Positions 25,967 to 34,629 of a DNA stretch of 64,000 nt are shown one piece after another. A program made the translations under genes and the position numbers. The first letter of the stretch is position 1, and every line of letters starts with the position of its first letter. Origin of the DNA: Comamonas odontotermitis (GTDB taxonomy: Bacteria > Pseudomonadota > Gammaproteobacteria > Burkholderiales > Burkholderiaceae_C); contig NZ_JACHKZ010000002.1 in assembly GCF_014207855.1 (NCBI RefSeq), forward strand, positions 186,001 to 250,000. Direction: 5' to 3'. The notes under the pieces were generated by a model that saw only the letters and a list, made by a program, of their open reading frames with translations, had not been told where the DNA came from and did no database searches.

Positions 25967-27541
25967 ATGACTGCATCCGTATCCGAACAACTGGCCCAGA
26001 GCTTTGGCTCCATTCCCGCCATGGTGGAGGCCAATGCGAAGGCGCGACCCACCCACACTGCCCTGGTTCTGGGCAACACCCAACTCAACTACAGGCAGGT
26101 AGCGCAAGGCATGCGCCAGGTGGCATGTGCCTTGCAACGCCAGGGCCTGCAGCCAGGCGATGTGGTGGCCATCTGCGCCAGCAGCTCGCCCCACTATGTA
26201 TTGGCCTACCTGGGAGCGCTGTGCGCCGGTGTCGTCGTTGCGCCGCTCGCACCTTCTGCCACGGCAGCGCATCTGAGTGCGATGCTCGCCAACTCGCAAG
26301 CCCGGCTGGTACTGCGCGATGCCGAAGTGGCAGCGCAATGGCCGGTGCAGGACAATACCCAGGTGCAATGCATTGCGCTGGACGATGCACCACAGGCAGG
26401 CACGCCCTGGTCCGCATGGCTCCATGGCATTGCCGCCGATGCGCAGCCCGCACCCATTGCGCCGCAGCCGGACTGGCCGTTCAACCTGATCTACTCATCG
26501 GGCACCACTGGCGTGCCCAAGGGCATCGTGCAAAGCTGGGGCATGCGCTGGTCGCATGTGCAGCGCGCCGTCACCAACGGCTATGGGCCTGACGCTGTCT
26601 CGCTGTGCGCCACACCGCTTTACTCCAACACCACCCTGGTGGCAGCGCTGCCCACGCTCGCATTGGGCGGTACCCTGGTGCTGATGCGCAAGTTTGACGC
26701 AACCCAGTACCTGCAACTGGCCCAGCAGCACCATGCCACCCACACCATGCTGGTGCCGGTGCAGTACCAGCGCCTGCTCGACTGTCCGGCATTCGATGCA
26801 GCCGATCTGAGCCGCCTGCAGAACAAGTTCTGCACCAGTGCGCCGTTCAAGGCAGCACTCAAGGCCGAGGTGCTGCGCCGTTGGCCCGGCAAGCTGATCG
26901 AGTACTACGGCATGACCGAAGGCGGTGTGCGCTGCGAGCTGCATTGCCATGACTTTCCGGACAAGCTGCACACCGTGGGGCGCGCAGGCCCCGGCGCCGA
27001 TATCCGCTTCATCGACGAGCAAGGCAACGAGCTGCCACCCGGCGCCCAGGGCGAGATCGTCGGGGCCTCTGCGGGCATGATGACGGGCTACTACCGCCTG
27101 CCGGAAAAGACCCGCGAAGCCGAGTGGTTCAGCGCCAGCGGCGAGCGTTTCATACGCAGCGGCGATGTAGGCCAGCTGGACGAGGACGGCTTCATCGTGC
27201 TGGGGGACCGCAAGAAAGACATGATCATCACCGGAGGCTTCAACGTCTATCCCAGCGACATCGAAAGCGTGCTGCTGCAGCACCCCGAGGTGCGTGAATG
27301 CGCCGTGGTGGGCGTGCCTTCGCACGCCTGGGGCGAAACGCCCGTTGCCTACGTAGTGGCGCAGCCAGGCACAGTGCCTGCTGCACCTGCGCTGCAGGAT
27401 TGGCTCAACAGCCGCGTCGGCAAGACCCAGCGCGTTGCCGATGTGGTGCTGGCCGAACAACTGCCCCGCAGCGAAATTGGCAAGGTATTGAAGCGCGAGC
27501 TGCGCGACCTGTACGCCCGCACGCACGCCAGCGCTGCATGA
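25967..27541 (+). CDS. AMP-dependent acyl-CoA synthetase (class I adenylate-forming)
   Basis: 524-residue cytoplasmic enzyme that should convert a carboxylic acid, ATP and CoA to acyl-CoA. Motifs in order: P-loop YSSGTTGVPKG, aromatic motif YYGMTEGG, YRSGD-type motif FIRSGDVGQLDEDG, hinge GDRKKDMIITGGFNVYPSDI, and the C-terminal lysine motif RSEIGKVLKREL. All catalytic elements are present. It is flanked by two Bug genes (24986 and 27574) in the same direction, so a three-gene import-and-activate unit is likely. The acid is not known; the family covers aromatic, cyclic and medium-chain acids. Confidence 0.9.
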   Translation: MTASVSEQLAQSFGSIPAMVEANAKARPTHTALVLGNTQLNYRQVAQGMRQVACALQRQGLQPGDVVAICASSSPHYVLAYLGALCAGVVVAPLAPSATAAHLSAMLANSQARLVLRDAEVAAQWPVQDNTQVQCIALDDAPQAGTPWSAWLHGIAADAQPAPIAPQPDWPFNLIYSSGTTGVPKGIVQSWGMRWSHVQRAVTNGYGPDAVSLCATPLYSNTTLVAALPTLALGGTLVLMRKFDATQYLQLAQQHHATHTMLVPVQYQRLLDCPAFDAADLSRLQNKFCTSAPFKAALKAEVLRRWPGKLIEYYGMTEGGVRCELHCHDFPDKLHTVGRAGPGADIRFIDEQGNELPPGAQGEIVGASAGMMTGYYRLPEKTREAEWFSASGERFIRSGDVGQLDEDGFIVLGDRKKDMIITGGFNVYPSDIESVLLQHPEVRECAVVGVPSHAWGETPVAYVVAQPGTVPAAPALQDWLNSRVGKTQRVADVVLAEQLPRSEIGKVLKRELRDLYARTHASAA

Positions 27542-27573
27542 CCGCTCACTTGATGACAGCCCAGGAGACACGG

Positions 27574-28566
27574 ATGCACACACCCCGCCCTTCCACCATG
27601 CGCCGCGCACTGCTCGCCAGCCTGGCAGTCGCAGGCTGCACCTTGTTGTCCGGCCTGGTGCATGCTGCGGACTGGCCCAGCAAGCCCATACAGCTGGTCA
27701 TCCCCTATCCGCCCGGTGGCAGCGCCGATCTGCTGGGCCGGCCGCTGGCCATGCAACTGCAGCAGCAGCTGGGCCAGTCCGTGGTGCTGGAATACAAACC
27801 CGGTGCAGGCGGCACCCTGGCATCGCAGTATGTGGCACGCGCCAAGCCCGACGGCTACACCGTGCTGATGGTGCTGGCCGCCCATGCCATCAACGACAGC
27901 CTCTACCCCAAACTACCCTACGACACGCGCAAGGATTTTGCACCCGTCTCGCTGGTGGCCAATCTGCCGATGATCGTGGTGGGCAGCAGCAAACTGCCAG
28001 CAAAGAATGTCCCTGAACTGATCCAGGCGGCGCAGGCAAACCCTGGAAAACTGACCTTCGGCTCCGCAGGCAATGGCAACACCGGGCATCTGGCGGGCGA
28101 GCTGTTCGCCAGCACCGCAGGTATCAAGATGACCCATGTGCCCTACAAGGGCAGCGCGGGGGTCGTCAACGCCATGCTGGCGGGCGACATCGATCTGACT
28201 TTCGACAGCATCTCCACCTCCATGCCGCATGTGCGCAGTGGCAAACTGCATGCGCTTGCGGTCACCAGCGCCAAGCGGTCCGCGCTGGCGCCCGAGGTGC
28301 CGACGGTGCAGGAGCAGGGCCTGAAGGACTTCGACATCACCGGCTGGTATGCCGTGGTCGCTCCTGCAGGCACGCCCGCCGACATCACCACCAGATTGAG
28401 CCAGGAAATTGCCAAGGCGCTGAAGAACCCGCAAGTACAGACGCAGCTGGCAGCCAGTGGCTATGAGCCCGTGGGCTCCACGCCGCAGGAGCTGGGCGCG
28501 CACATCCAGCGCGAAATCGATCGGTGGGCTACCGTGGTCAAGGCCACAGGCGCACGGGTCGATTGA
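27574..28566 (+). CDS. Bug/TctC family tripartite tricarboxylate transporter substrate-binding protein
   Basis: 330 residues from ATG 27574, preceded by CCAGGAG at 27561. The leader (MHTPRPSTMRRALLASLAVA) ends in a hydrophobic stretch containing a Cys (AGCTLLSG) and is probably cleaved after HAA. Motifs: PIQLVIPYPPGGSADLLGRP, KPGAGGTLASQYVARAKPDG, and THVPYKGSAGVVNAMLAGDI. It is the third gene of the Bug-ligase-Bug unit and ends at a terminator. Two receptors in one unit suggest two related ligands or a duplication, although their sequences are quite different. Confidence 0.92.
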   Translation: MHTPRPSTMRRALLASLAVAGCTLLSGLVHAADWPSKPIQLVIPYPPGGSADLLGRPLAMQLQQQLGQSVVLEYKPGAGGTLASQYVARAKPDGYTVLMVLAAHAINDSLYPKLPYDTRKDFAPVSLVANLPMIVVGSSKLPAKNVPELIQAAQANPGKLTFGSAGNGNTGHLAGELFASTAGIKMTHVPYKGSAGVVNAMLAGDIDLTFDSISTSMPHVRSGKLHALAVTSAKRSALAPEVPTVQEQGLKDFDITGWYAVVAPAGTPADITTRLSQEIAKALKNPQVQTQLAASGYEPVGSTPQELGAHIQREIDRWATVVKATGARVD

Positions 28567-28590
28567 ACGACTACCGCGCCGGGCCAAAGA

Positions 28591-28622
28591 AAAACGCCCT
28601 GTTTCTACACAGGGCGTCTTTG
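28591..28622 (+). terminator. Bidirectional intrinsic terminator between Bug and queC genes
   Basis: ACGCCCTGT (28594-28602) pairs with ACAGGGCGT (28609-28617). CTTTG follows on the plus strand, and on the minus strand the stem is followed by TTTTTC, so it can end both the Bug unit and the convergent queC transcript. Confidence 0.8.
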
Positions 28623-28678
28623 CATCCAATCGTGGCACAGGGGGGGAGGCTGCAGATTTCCGCGTCGCTGCCTCCCGC

Positions 28679-29383
28679 TCAAGGCAGCTCCTGCCACTGC
28701 TCCCACCCCCGGGCACGCAACTGGCAGGCGGGGCAGTCTCCGCAACCATAACCCCAGCTGTGCAACTGCTCTCGCTGCCCCAGGTAACAGGAATGGGAAT
28801 CGCGCCGCACCAGTTCTACCAGTGCATCGCCGCCAAGTGCGTGCGTGAGCGCCCAAGTCTCCGCCTTGTCGATCCACATCAGCGGAGTCTCCAGGGTCAA
28901 CGGCCGATCCACCCCCAGGCTCAACGCCACTTGCAGCGCTTTGAGGGTGTTGTCGCGGCAATCCGGGTAGCCCGAGTAATCGGTCTGCGACATACCGCCC
29001 ACCAGCACATCCAGCCCACGCCGGTACGCCAGTGCCGCAGCCAGCGTGAAAAACAGCAGGTTGCGCCCCGGCACAAAGGTATTGGGCAGCCCATCGGCCT
29101 GCATGGCGATGGCGACATCGTCCGTCATGGCACTGGCCCCCAATTGGCCCAATACATCCACATGCAGCAGATGGTCATCGCCCAGGCGCCCTGGCCACTG
29201 ATCCTGCATGGCCAGCAAACCCTCGCGCAGTTGGTAGCGGCACTCTAGCTCGACGCGATGGCGCTGGCCATAGTCAAAGCCCAGGGTCTCCACGTGCCCA
29301 TAGCGCGATAGCGCCCACGCAAGACAGGTGGCCGAATCCTGCCCCCCCGAAAAGAGCACCAGCGCTCGCCGTGTTGAATTCAT
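28679..29383 (-). CDS. queC: 7-cyano-7-deazaguanine synthase
   Basis: Converts 7-carboxy-7-deazaguanine to preQ0 with ATP and ammonia, in the queuosine tRNA modification pathway. 234 residues, the usual length. The PP-loop ATP motif [16 protein letters not shown] is near the N-terminus, a conserved [18 protein letters not shown] segment is in the middle, and the zinc-binding cysteines lie in SCYLGQ and [13 protein letters not shown] at the C-terminus. The ATG overlaps the stop of the upstream yhhQ-like gene by 4 bp, so synthesis and import of queuosine precursors are coupled. queD, queE and queF are not in the window. Confidence 0.95.
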   Translation of the reverse strand: MNSTRRALVLFSGGQDSATCLAWALSRYGHVETLGFDYGQRHRVELECRYQLREGLLAMQDQWPGRLGDDHLLHVDVLGQLGASAMTDDVAIAMQADGLPNTFVPGRNLLFFTLAAALAYRRGLDVLVGGMSQTDYSGYPDCRDNTLKALQVALSLGVDRPLTLETPLMWIDKAETWALTHALGGDALVELVRRDSHSCYLGQREQLHSWGYGCGDCPACQLRARGWEQWQELP

Positions 29384-30051
29384 GGTGTTACCCCTGCAGG
29401 CTCGGTGCCTTGCCGCATGCTGCGCACAATGGCCGCCAGCAGCACACCGTAGGCAGGCACGAACAGAAGCAGGCTCACGGCGAGCTTGATGACGTAGTCG
29501 ACCATGGCGATCTCCACCCAGTTGGCCGCCATGAAAGCATTGTCACTGCGCCAGAAAGCGATGGAGAAAAACGCCACCGTATCCAGCGCCTGTCCAAACA
29601 CCGAAGCGGCAGCAGGCGCCAGCCACCATGCGCGGCTTTGCTGGCGAATGCGGTCAAACACCTGAATATCCATCAGCTGCCCCAAGACATAGGCAGCAAA
29701 GCTGGCAAACGCAATCCGAAAGACGAAGCTGTTGAAATCGGACAGGGCATCCATCCCGTTGAAGCGGCCCTCATGAAACAGCACGCCCACGACATAGGAT
29801 GCAACCAACGCCGGCAGCATGGCCTGCGCAATGACGCGCCGTGCGGGCGCCTTGCCGATGAGCCGCACCGTCAGATCGGTTGCGAGGAAGATGAATGGAA
29901 AACTGAACGCACCCCAGGTGCTGTGAAATCCCAGCAGCGTGATGGGCAGCTGTACCAGGTAATTGCTGGCGATGACGATGGCGATGTGGAACGCCACCAG
30001 GAGAGGTAGGTAAAGCGGCACGCGCGATGGCGATGCCTGAACGGGCGTCAT
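29380..30051 (-). CDS. yhhQ: Queuosine precursor transporter (YhhQ family)
   Basis: Inner-membrane importer of preQ0/preQ1 (COG1738). 223 residues with about six hydrophobic helices. Family segments: [40 protein letters not shown] (the conserved FPFIFLxxDL motif), [18 protein letters not shown] and [16 protein letters not shown]. The ribosome site AAAGGA precedes ATG 30051. It overlaps queC by 4 bp. The roughly 160-bp leader was inspected for a preQ1 riboswitch and none was convincing. Confidence 0.92.
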   Translation of the reverse strand: MTPVQASPSRVPLYLPLLVAFHIAIVIASNYLVQLPITLLGFHSTWGAFSFPFIFLATDLTVRLIGKAPARRVIAQAMLPALVASYVVGVLFHEGRFNGMDALSDFNSFVFRIAFASFAAYVLGQLMDIQVFDRIRQQSRAWWLAPAAASVFGQALDTVAFFSIAFWRSDNAFMAANWVEIAMVDYVIKLAVSLLLFVPAYGVLLAAIVRSMRQGTEPAGVTP

Positions 30052-30210
30052 GGCAATCCTTTTTGGTGAATGGGGGCGAGGGAACCCATTGGGACGACAA
30101 ATATGAAGGCCGTTATTGTAGCTGCCAGGATGATTCCCCGCATGGCGCTCTCACGCTGTCAGCATGGCTGCAAACAGGTATCTGCACCTGAGCCCGGTCA
30201 ACGCCCCACG

Positions 30211-30237
30211 AAAAAGCCCCGGCTGGGCCGGGGCTTG
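30211..30237 (-). terminator. Intrinsic terminator of the secreted-protein gene
   Basis: AGCCCCGGC and GCCGGGGCT form a 9-bp GC-rich stem. On the minus strand it is followed by TTTTTCG, placed 17 bp after the stop codon at 30254. Confidence 0.85.
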
Positions 30238-30253
30238 GCAGGGCTGACCGCTG

Positions 30254-31114
30254 TCAACGCGACGCAGCCAGCGCCTCCAGTGCGGCGCGCAGCGCGGCAT
30301 CGTTGTTCGCCTGCTCCGGCGTAGGCTCTGCGGGCACCTTGCGCAGAAGGCCGGTAATACGCCCGGACTGCTGCATCAGGCGATTGGCATAGACTGCGCC
30401 GTCATCCGAGCCGTTGCTGAAACGCCAGCTGCCTTCACCCTGGTTCACGCTCCAGGTCATCACAAACGAGCGCACCGACTCGCTCGACGTGCTGCTGCGG
30501 AATTTGACGCACTGCGTCTTGCCGGCATCGGTGCCCCGGATCATCTGCTCGCAGGCAAACAAGCCGTCATACGACACGGCCATTCCGTTGCTGAACGACG
30601 AGCCCTGCGTCACGCGCGTCAGTTCGATGGCGTCATGCTCAATACGGCCTGCCGTGTTTGCATATACGGCACTCCACAGGCCCAACAAGGCCTGCGGGCT
30701 GTTGTCATAGCCAAACTGAAAGCGCTTGAGTTCCTTTTCAGGCTCGCCCGGCAGGGTGATGAAGCCTTGCGTACCGCTGACAAAACGGATCCGCACATTG
30801 CCAGGGCTCCCCCGCTCGACGCCGCTTTGCGGGCCGCTGCCCAGGTAGCGACCACCTTCATAGCGGCCCAACAGTGCGTCAACGATGTTGTTGTCACCCA
30901 GGCGGCCCGTGGCCATGTAGAACGTGGGCTGGCCATTTCTCTCGTATGCATAGACCTGCATCACCACCGTGTCGTTTTGCACATCGATGGCAAAACCACG
31001 GCCAGGCGCACCGTTCAATTCATCGCTGATGATCCAGGTGCCTCCCTGGGGCACAAAGGCATGCGCCATGCCAGTCACGGCCAGTGCGGCAGCGGTAATG
31101 GTGTGTTTGAACAT
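30254..31114 (-). CDS. Secreted protein of unknown function
   Basis: 286 residues with a short signal peptide (MFKHTITAAALAVTGMAHA, cleaved before FVPQGG). The mature region is beta-rich: GTWIISDELNGAPGRGFAID, VVMQVYAYERNGQPTFYMA, GRYEGGRYLGS, RIRFVSGTQGFITLPGEPEK, then a second part with two Cys (LFACEQM and KTQCVKF) that could form a disulfide. It ends in an Ala-rich helix. I recognise no domain. It is monocistronic, bounded by a terminator, so a stand-alone periplasmic or extracellular protein is most likely. Similar lone proteins with a repeated G-x-W-x-I-x-x-E opening are, in my recollection, common in Comamonadaceae. Confidence 0.8.
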   Translation of the reverse strand: MFKHTITAAALAVTGMAHAFVPQGGTWIISDELNGAPGRGFAIDVQNDTVVMQVYAYERNGQPTFYMATGRLGDNNIVDALLGRYEGGRYLGSGPQSGVERGSPGNVRIRFVSGTQGFITLPGEPEKELKRFQFGYDNSPQALLGLWSAVYANTAGRIEHDAIELTRVTQGSSFSNGMAVSYDGLFACEQMIRGTDAGKTQCVKFRSSTSSESVRSFVMTWSVNQGEGSWRFSNGSDDGAVYANRLMQQSGRITGLLRKVPAEPTPEQANNDAALRAALEALAASR

Positions 31115-31196
31115 GTTTCACTCCTGCGTTTTTGGCACTGCCGGGTCGCAGTGCCATCTTGCAGCGAGTATATCGGTGGGTGGCAGGCGGAACGTG

Positions 31197-32075
31197 TCAG
31201 ACCGTTTCAGCACGGCGTGTCGCCAGTTGGTGGCGCAGAACCGTCTTGCGCGCCAGTGCAATCACCGGAGCGTCCACCATGCGGCCATTCACCACACAGA
31301 CACCACCGTGCGCAGCCTCTGCCGCGGCCAGCACCTGCTGCGCCGATTGCAACTGTGCATCACTCGGGGTGTAGGCGGCATTTACTTCGGCCGCCTGCAT
31401 CGGATGGATGCACAGCTTGCCGCCAAAACCGCCGCGCACCGCGCGCTCGGCGTCAGCCCGCACCACGCTGCCGTCTTGCGTGTTGACGGTCACACCGTCG
31501 ATCGGCGCGGGCAATTGTGCACGGCGCGATGTCAGCACCACTGCCAGCCGCACCGGCACCAGCTCTGCCTCGTCCGCCGCGCAGGCCATACCTGCATCCA
31601 CCTGAAAATCCAGATGGCCAAACGCCAGCCGCAGCACCTTGGGCGCCTGTGCAATGGTGTCGATGCAATGCAATCCCCACACAGATTCGATGATGGGCAC
31701 CACCACGCCACCATCGCCTACGGCGTCGGCCAGCATTGCCAGCGCTGCAGCCTCCTCGGCCTTGGGCAGCACAGCGCCTGCGCAGCCCTGCTGGCATAGC
31801 TGACGCAGCGCCCATACATCGCCATCAAACCACTGCGTGCCTGGTGCGTTGATGCGTACCAGCACCCGCGCGCGCTGTGAGGCAGCCAACGTCTGCATGA
31901 CATCCAGCAACGCTTCCCGTGCGGCATCCTTGTCGGCGGGAGCCACCGCATCTTCCAGATCCACGATCACGGCATCGGCACCGCTTGCCAGAGCCTTGCC
32001 GATGCGTTCAGGACGGCTGGCCGGAACAAACAGCCACGATGTGGCATTGGCCAAGGGGTGATTCTCGAATTTCAT
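31197..32075 (-). CDS. CitE-like CoA ester lyase (HpcH/HpaI aldolase fold; candidate citramalyl-CoA lyase)
   Basis: 292-residue TIM-barrel enzyme. Conserved pieces: WLFVPASRPERIGKAL, DAVIVDLEDAVAP (metal-binding acidic cluster), RVLVRINAPGT, VLPKAEE, VVPIIESVWGL (active-site Glu), and LAFGHLDFQVD (metal Asp). The C-terminus carries GFGGKLCIHPMQ as in CitE-family lyases. Family members cleave citryl-, malyl- or citramalyl-CoA. As the last gene of a cluster resembling the Pseudomonas itaconate locus, citramalyl-CoA lyase (acetyl-CoA plus pyruvate) is the best guess. Confidence 0.85.
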   Translation of the reverse strand: MKFENHPLANATSWLFVPASRPERIGKALASGADAVIVDLEDAVAPADKDAAREALLDVMQTLAASQRARVLVRINAPGTQWFDGDVWALRQLCQQGCAGAVLPKAEEAAALAMLADAVGDGGVVVPIIESVWGLHCIDTIAQAPKVLRLAFGHLDFQVDAGMACAADEAELVPVRLAVVLTSRRAQLPAPIDGVTVNTQDGSVVRADAERAVRGGFGGKLCIHPMQAAEVNAAYTPSDAQLQSAQQVLAAAEAAHGGVCVVNGRMVDAPVIALARKTVLRHQLATRRAETV

Positions 32076-32179
32076 AGCGCACCAACATTACACAACCTAA
32101 GCCAGCCGCAGATTCCGACTGAAATAGCAGCCCCCTGGGCTGCTCTCTGGCGACTGACGAAGGAGAAACAAAAATCCGA

Positions 32180-33175
32180 TCACTCCGCAGTCACACCCGC
32201 GGCGCGAATCACCGTGTTCCAGCGCTTCACCTCGGATTCAAGCAGGGTTTTGAGGCTCTGCGGCGTAGCGCGGTCGGGCGTCACCAGCTCGCTGCTCAGG
32301 TCAGCAATGCGCTGCACCACCACCGGGTCTTTCAAAGCCACGTTCAGCGCAGCATTGATCTTCTTGATCACCTCGGCAGGCGTGCCCTTGGGGGCATACA
32401 TGCCGTGCCACACCTTTACATCAAAGCCCTTGAGGCCTTGCTCGTCCAGCGTGGGAATATTGGGCATGGTCGACAGACGCTGCGGCGTGGTCACGCCAAA
32501 TACCTTGACGCGATTGCCATCCTTGATGACCGGCGCAGTCTGTGTGGTCTGGTCGCACAGCAGATCCACCTGCCCGCCCATCAGATCGTTCATCGCCGGG
32601 CCGGCTCCCTTGTAGGGCACGGTGGTGAGCTTCACGCCGATCTGGTGCATGAACAACATGCCGCACAACTGCGAGACGGCACCGATGCCCGCATTGGCCA
32701 GCGATACCTTGTCCTGGTTGGCCTTCACGTAAGCGAGCAGCTCCTGGTAATTGTTGGCCGGAAAGTCCTTGCGCGAAAGCAAGGTCATCGGCACATCGAG
32801 CACCTGACCGATGTATTCGAAATCCTTGAGCGGGTCATAGGGCAGCTTCTTGTACAGCGCAGGCGCTGTGGCCATGCCCATGTGGTGGATCAGGATGGTA
32901 TAGCCGTCATTCTTGGCGCGGGCCACACGGGCAGGGGCAATGGTGCCACCAGCGCCCACGGTGTTTTCCACGACCACGGTCTGGCCCAGCGATTTACCCA
33001 TGGGTATGGCCAGCATGCGGGCCACCACATCGGTCGGGCCACCTGCGGAATACGGCACCACCATCACCACCGGCTTGGTCGGCCAGTCTTCGGCCTGGGC
33101 CTGGCTGTGAATGGCAAGGCCCGCACAGGCCAGCAGGGCCGCGCCTGCAGTTTTCTTCAGCAACGAATAGCGCAT
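32180..33175 (-). CDS. Bug/TctC family substrate-binding protein in the itaconate-like cluster
   Basis: 331 residues from ATG 33175 with GAGGAG upstream; longer in-frame starts are not supported. Signal peptide MRYSLLKKTAGAALLACAGL, cleaved after AQA. Motifs: PVVMVVPYSAGGPTDVVARM, NTVGAGGTIAPARVARAKND, and VPYKGAGPAMNDLMGGQVDL. It is inserted between the MmgE/PrpD and CitE-like genes, so it probably binds the C5 dicarboxylic acid that the cluster degrades. No membrane partner is present. Confidence 0.92.
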   Translation of the reverse strand: MRYSLLKKTAGAALLACAGLAIHSQAQAEDWPTKPVVMVVPYSAGGPTDVVARMLAIPMGKSLGQTVVVENTVGAGGTIAPARVARAKNDGYTILIHHMGMATAPALYKKLPYDPLKDFEYIGQVLDVPMTLLSRKDFPANNYQELLAYVKANQDKVSLANAGIGAVSQLCGMLFMHQIGVKLTTVPYKGAGPAMNDLMGGQVDLLCDQTTQTAPVIKDGNRVKVFGVTTPQRLSTMPNIPTLDEQGLKGFDVKVWHGMYAPKGTPAEVIKKINAALNVALKDPVVVQRIADLSSELVTPDRATPQSLKTLLESEVKRWNTVIRAAGVTAE

Positions 33176-33225
33176 CGTGTCTCCTCGGTTATCGGTTGTG
33201 GCAGGTACATGGCCTGCTTGTCGTC

Positions 33226-34605
33226 TTATACGGCTTGCAGCAGGGTTTCGACCCTGGTCCAATCCCGTACTTTCCAGAGTTTGTGCACTGCGTTTTGCAT
33301 CTGCACAGCAGGCACTTCCTTGCAAAACGCGCCCAGGCGCAACGCCTTGTCCGTCAGTTCTTCACGGCTGAGGGTATTGCCTGGGTCGCCCTTGGGCTCG
33401 TCGACACGGCCGTGCAGCGTGCGGCCACCGGTGGTGGTCACCGTCACCTTGCCGATCCAGCGCCGGGGGTAAGCGGTATCCACCTCGGTATCCAGCACCA
33501 TGCTGACCTTGTCGCGCAGCGCCATGGTGTCCTGCGCGCGGTAGTCGTTGTCGAATTCGGTCAGACCCGCAAAACCATGGCGCGCAGCCAGGGCCAGCAC
33601 CGTACCCATCGAGAACTTGCTCTGGTGCACCGTGCTCGGATCAACCACGGGCCCCAGCACATCGATGGCAGCCTGGTGCACATGGGTCACCACTCCCGCA
33701 ATGTCAGGCACCTTCAGCCGGTGCTCGCGCATCACCTGCAGCAGTGCGTCTGCGGCTGGGTGGGTGTGGCGGCAGGATGCATGCCACTTGAACGATGTCT
33801 CCGCTGTGGCCCAGCGTGTTCCCAGGCCATCGATCAGCCGGGCCGGGTCGCTGTCGGTGGACATGCCCGCCGCCATGCCCTGCGGTCCGCAGAAGATATC
33901 GGCCGCGCCCGTAAAGCCATCGCGTGCCAGGTAAGCGGCCATCAGGCCCGCGCCAGCCGCGTGCGCAGTGTGCAGCTGCTTGCTGTCGGCCGCCGTGCGC
34001 AAAAACTCCCACAGGCCCGCCGACTGCGTACCTGCCGAGCCAAAGGCGTGGAGCATCTGCGCAGCATTAAGCCCCAGCAGATGACCGACAGCCGCCGCAG
34101 ACGCCAAGGTGCCCGCCGTGCCCGTGGTGTGAAAGATCTTGTAATGCGAACGACCCAGGAATTCGCCTACACGGATTCCCACCTCGTACCCCGCGACGCA
34201 GGCAGTGAGCAGATCCTTGCCCGATTTGCCCAGCGCCTGCGCGACAGCCACGGCGGGCGGAAAGACTACGGCCGCCGGGTGGAACACCGAGCCGTTGTGC
34301 ACATCGTCCTGCTCCGCCACGTGCGATGCGGCCGCATTGGCCATGGCGGCCAGGTACGGGCTGCTGGTGGCGCCTTGCGGGCCGATCACCTCAGACGGGC
34401 CTTGCTGCGGGCCCATGGCCAACGCAAAGCGGGTGATGCTTGCCACCGGCCGCGCATTGTGGCCTGCAACGGCCGAACCGAACCAGTCCACCCACAGGTC
34501 TTCGGTCTTTTGGACAACTGTCTCGGGAATATCGCTGTATTTCAGCTCGGCGGCAAAACGGGCCAGCTGGGCTGCGGGGGTGGATGTTGCGGGGGTTGTT
34601 GTCAT
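33226..34605 (-). CDS. MmgE/PrpD family protein
   Basis: 459 residues covering the full MmgE/PrpD fold (helical domain 1, lid domain 2). Recognisable parts: LWVDWFGSAVAGHNARP, SHVAEQDDVHNGSVFHPAAV (the family active-site region with Asp-Asp-x-His and S-x-x-H-P), FHTTGTAGTLASAAAVGHLL, and FKWHASCRHTHPAADALL. The family includes 2-methylcitrate dehydratase and cis-aconitate decarboxylase. A member lies in the Pseudomonas itaconate locus, and this gene is 24 bp after the CoA-transferase gene. Its reaction is not established; dehydration or isomerisation of a C5/C6 tricarboxylate is possible. Confidence 0.88.
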   Translation of the reverse strand: MTTTPATSTPAAQLARFAAELKYSDIPETVVQKTEDLWVDWFGSAVAGHNARPVASITRFALAMGPQQGPSEVIGPQGATSSPYLAAMANAAASHVAEQDDVHNGSVFHPAAVVFPPAVAVAQALGKSGKDLLTACVAGYEVGIRVGEFLGRSHYKIFHTTGTAGTLASAAAVGHLLGLNAAQMLHAFGSAGTQSAGLWEFLRTAADSKQLHTAHAAGAGLMAAYLARDGFTGAADIFCGPQGMAAGMSTDSDPARLIDGLGTRWATAETSFKWHASCRHTHPAADALLQVMREHRLKVPDIAGVVTHVHQAAIDVLGPVVDPSTVHQSKFSMGTVLALAARHGFAGLTEFDNDYRAQDTMALRDKVSMVLDTEVDTAYPRRWIGKVTVTTTGGRTLHGRVDEPKGDPGNTLSREELTDKALRLGAFCKEVPAVQMQNAVHKLWKVRDWTRVETLLQAV

Positions 34606-34629
34606 GGTTCCTGTATCTCCAACAGGGCA

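Noticed and set aside
30052-30210. Possible preQ1 riboswitch before the queuosine transporter gene
   Set aside because: No aptamer motif of classes I or II could be drawn; only a weak AATGGG/CCCATT pairing is visible.
31197-32075. Citrate lyase beta subunit (citE of a citrate lyase complex)
   Set aside because: No citC, citD, citF, citG or citX genes are adjacent; the neighbours point to a stand-alone CoA ester lyase.
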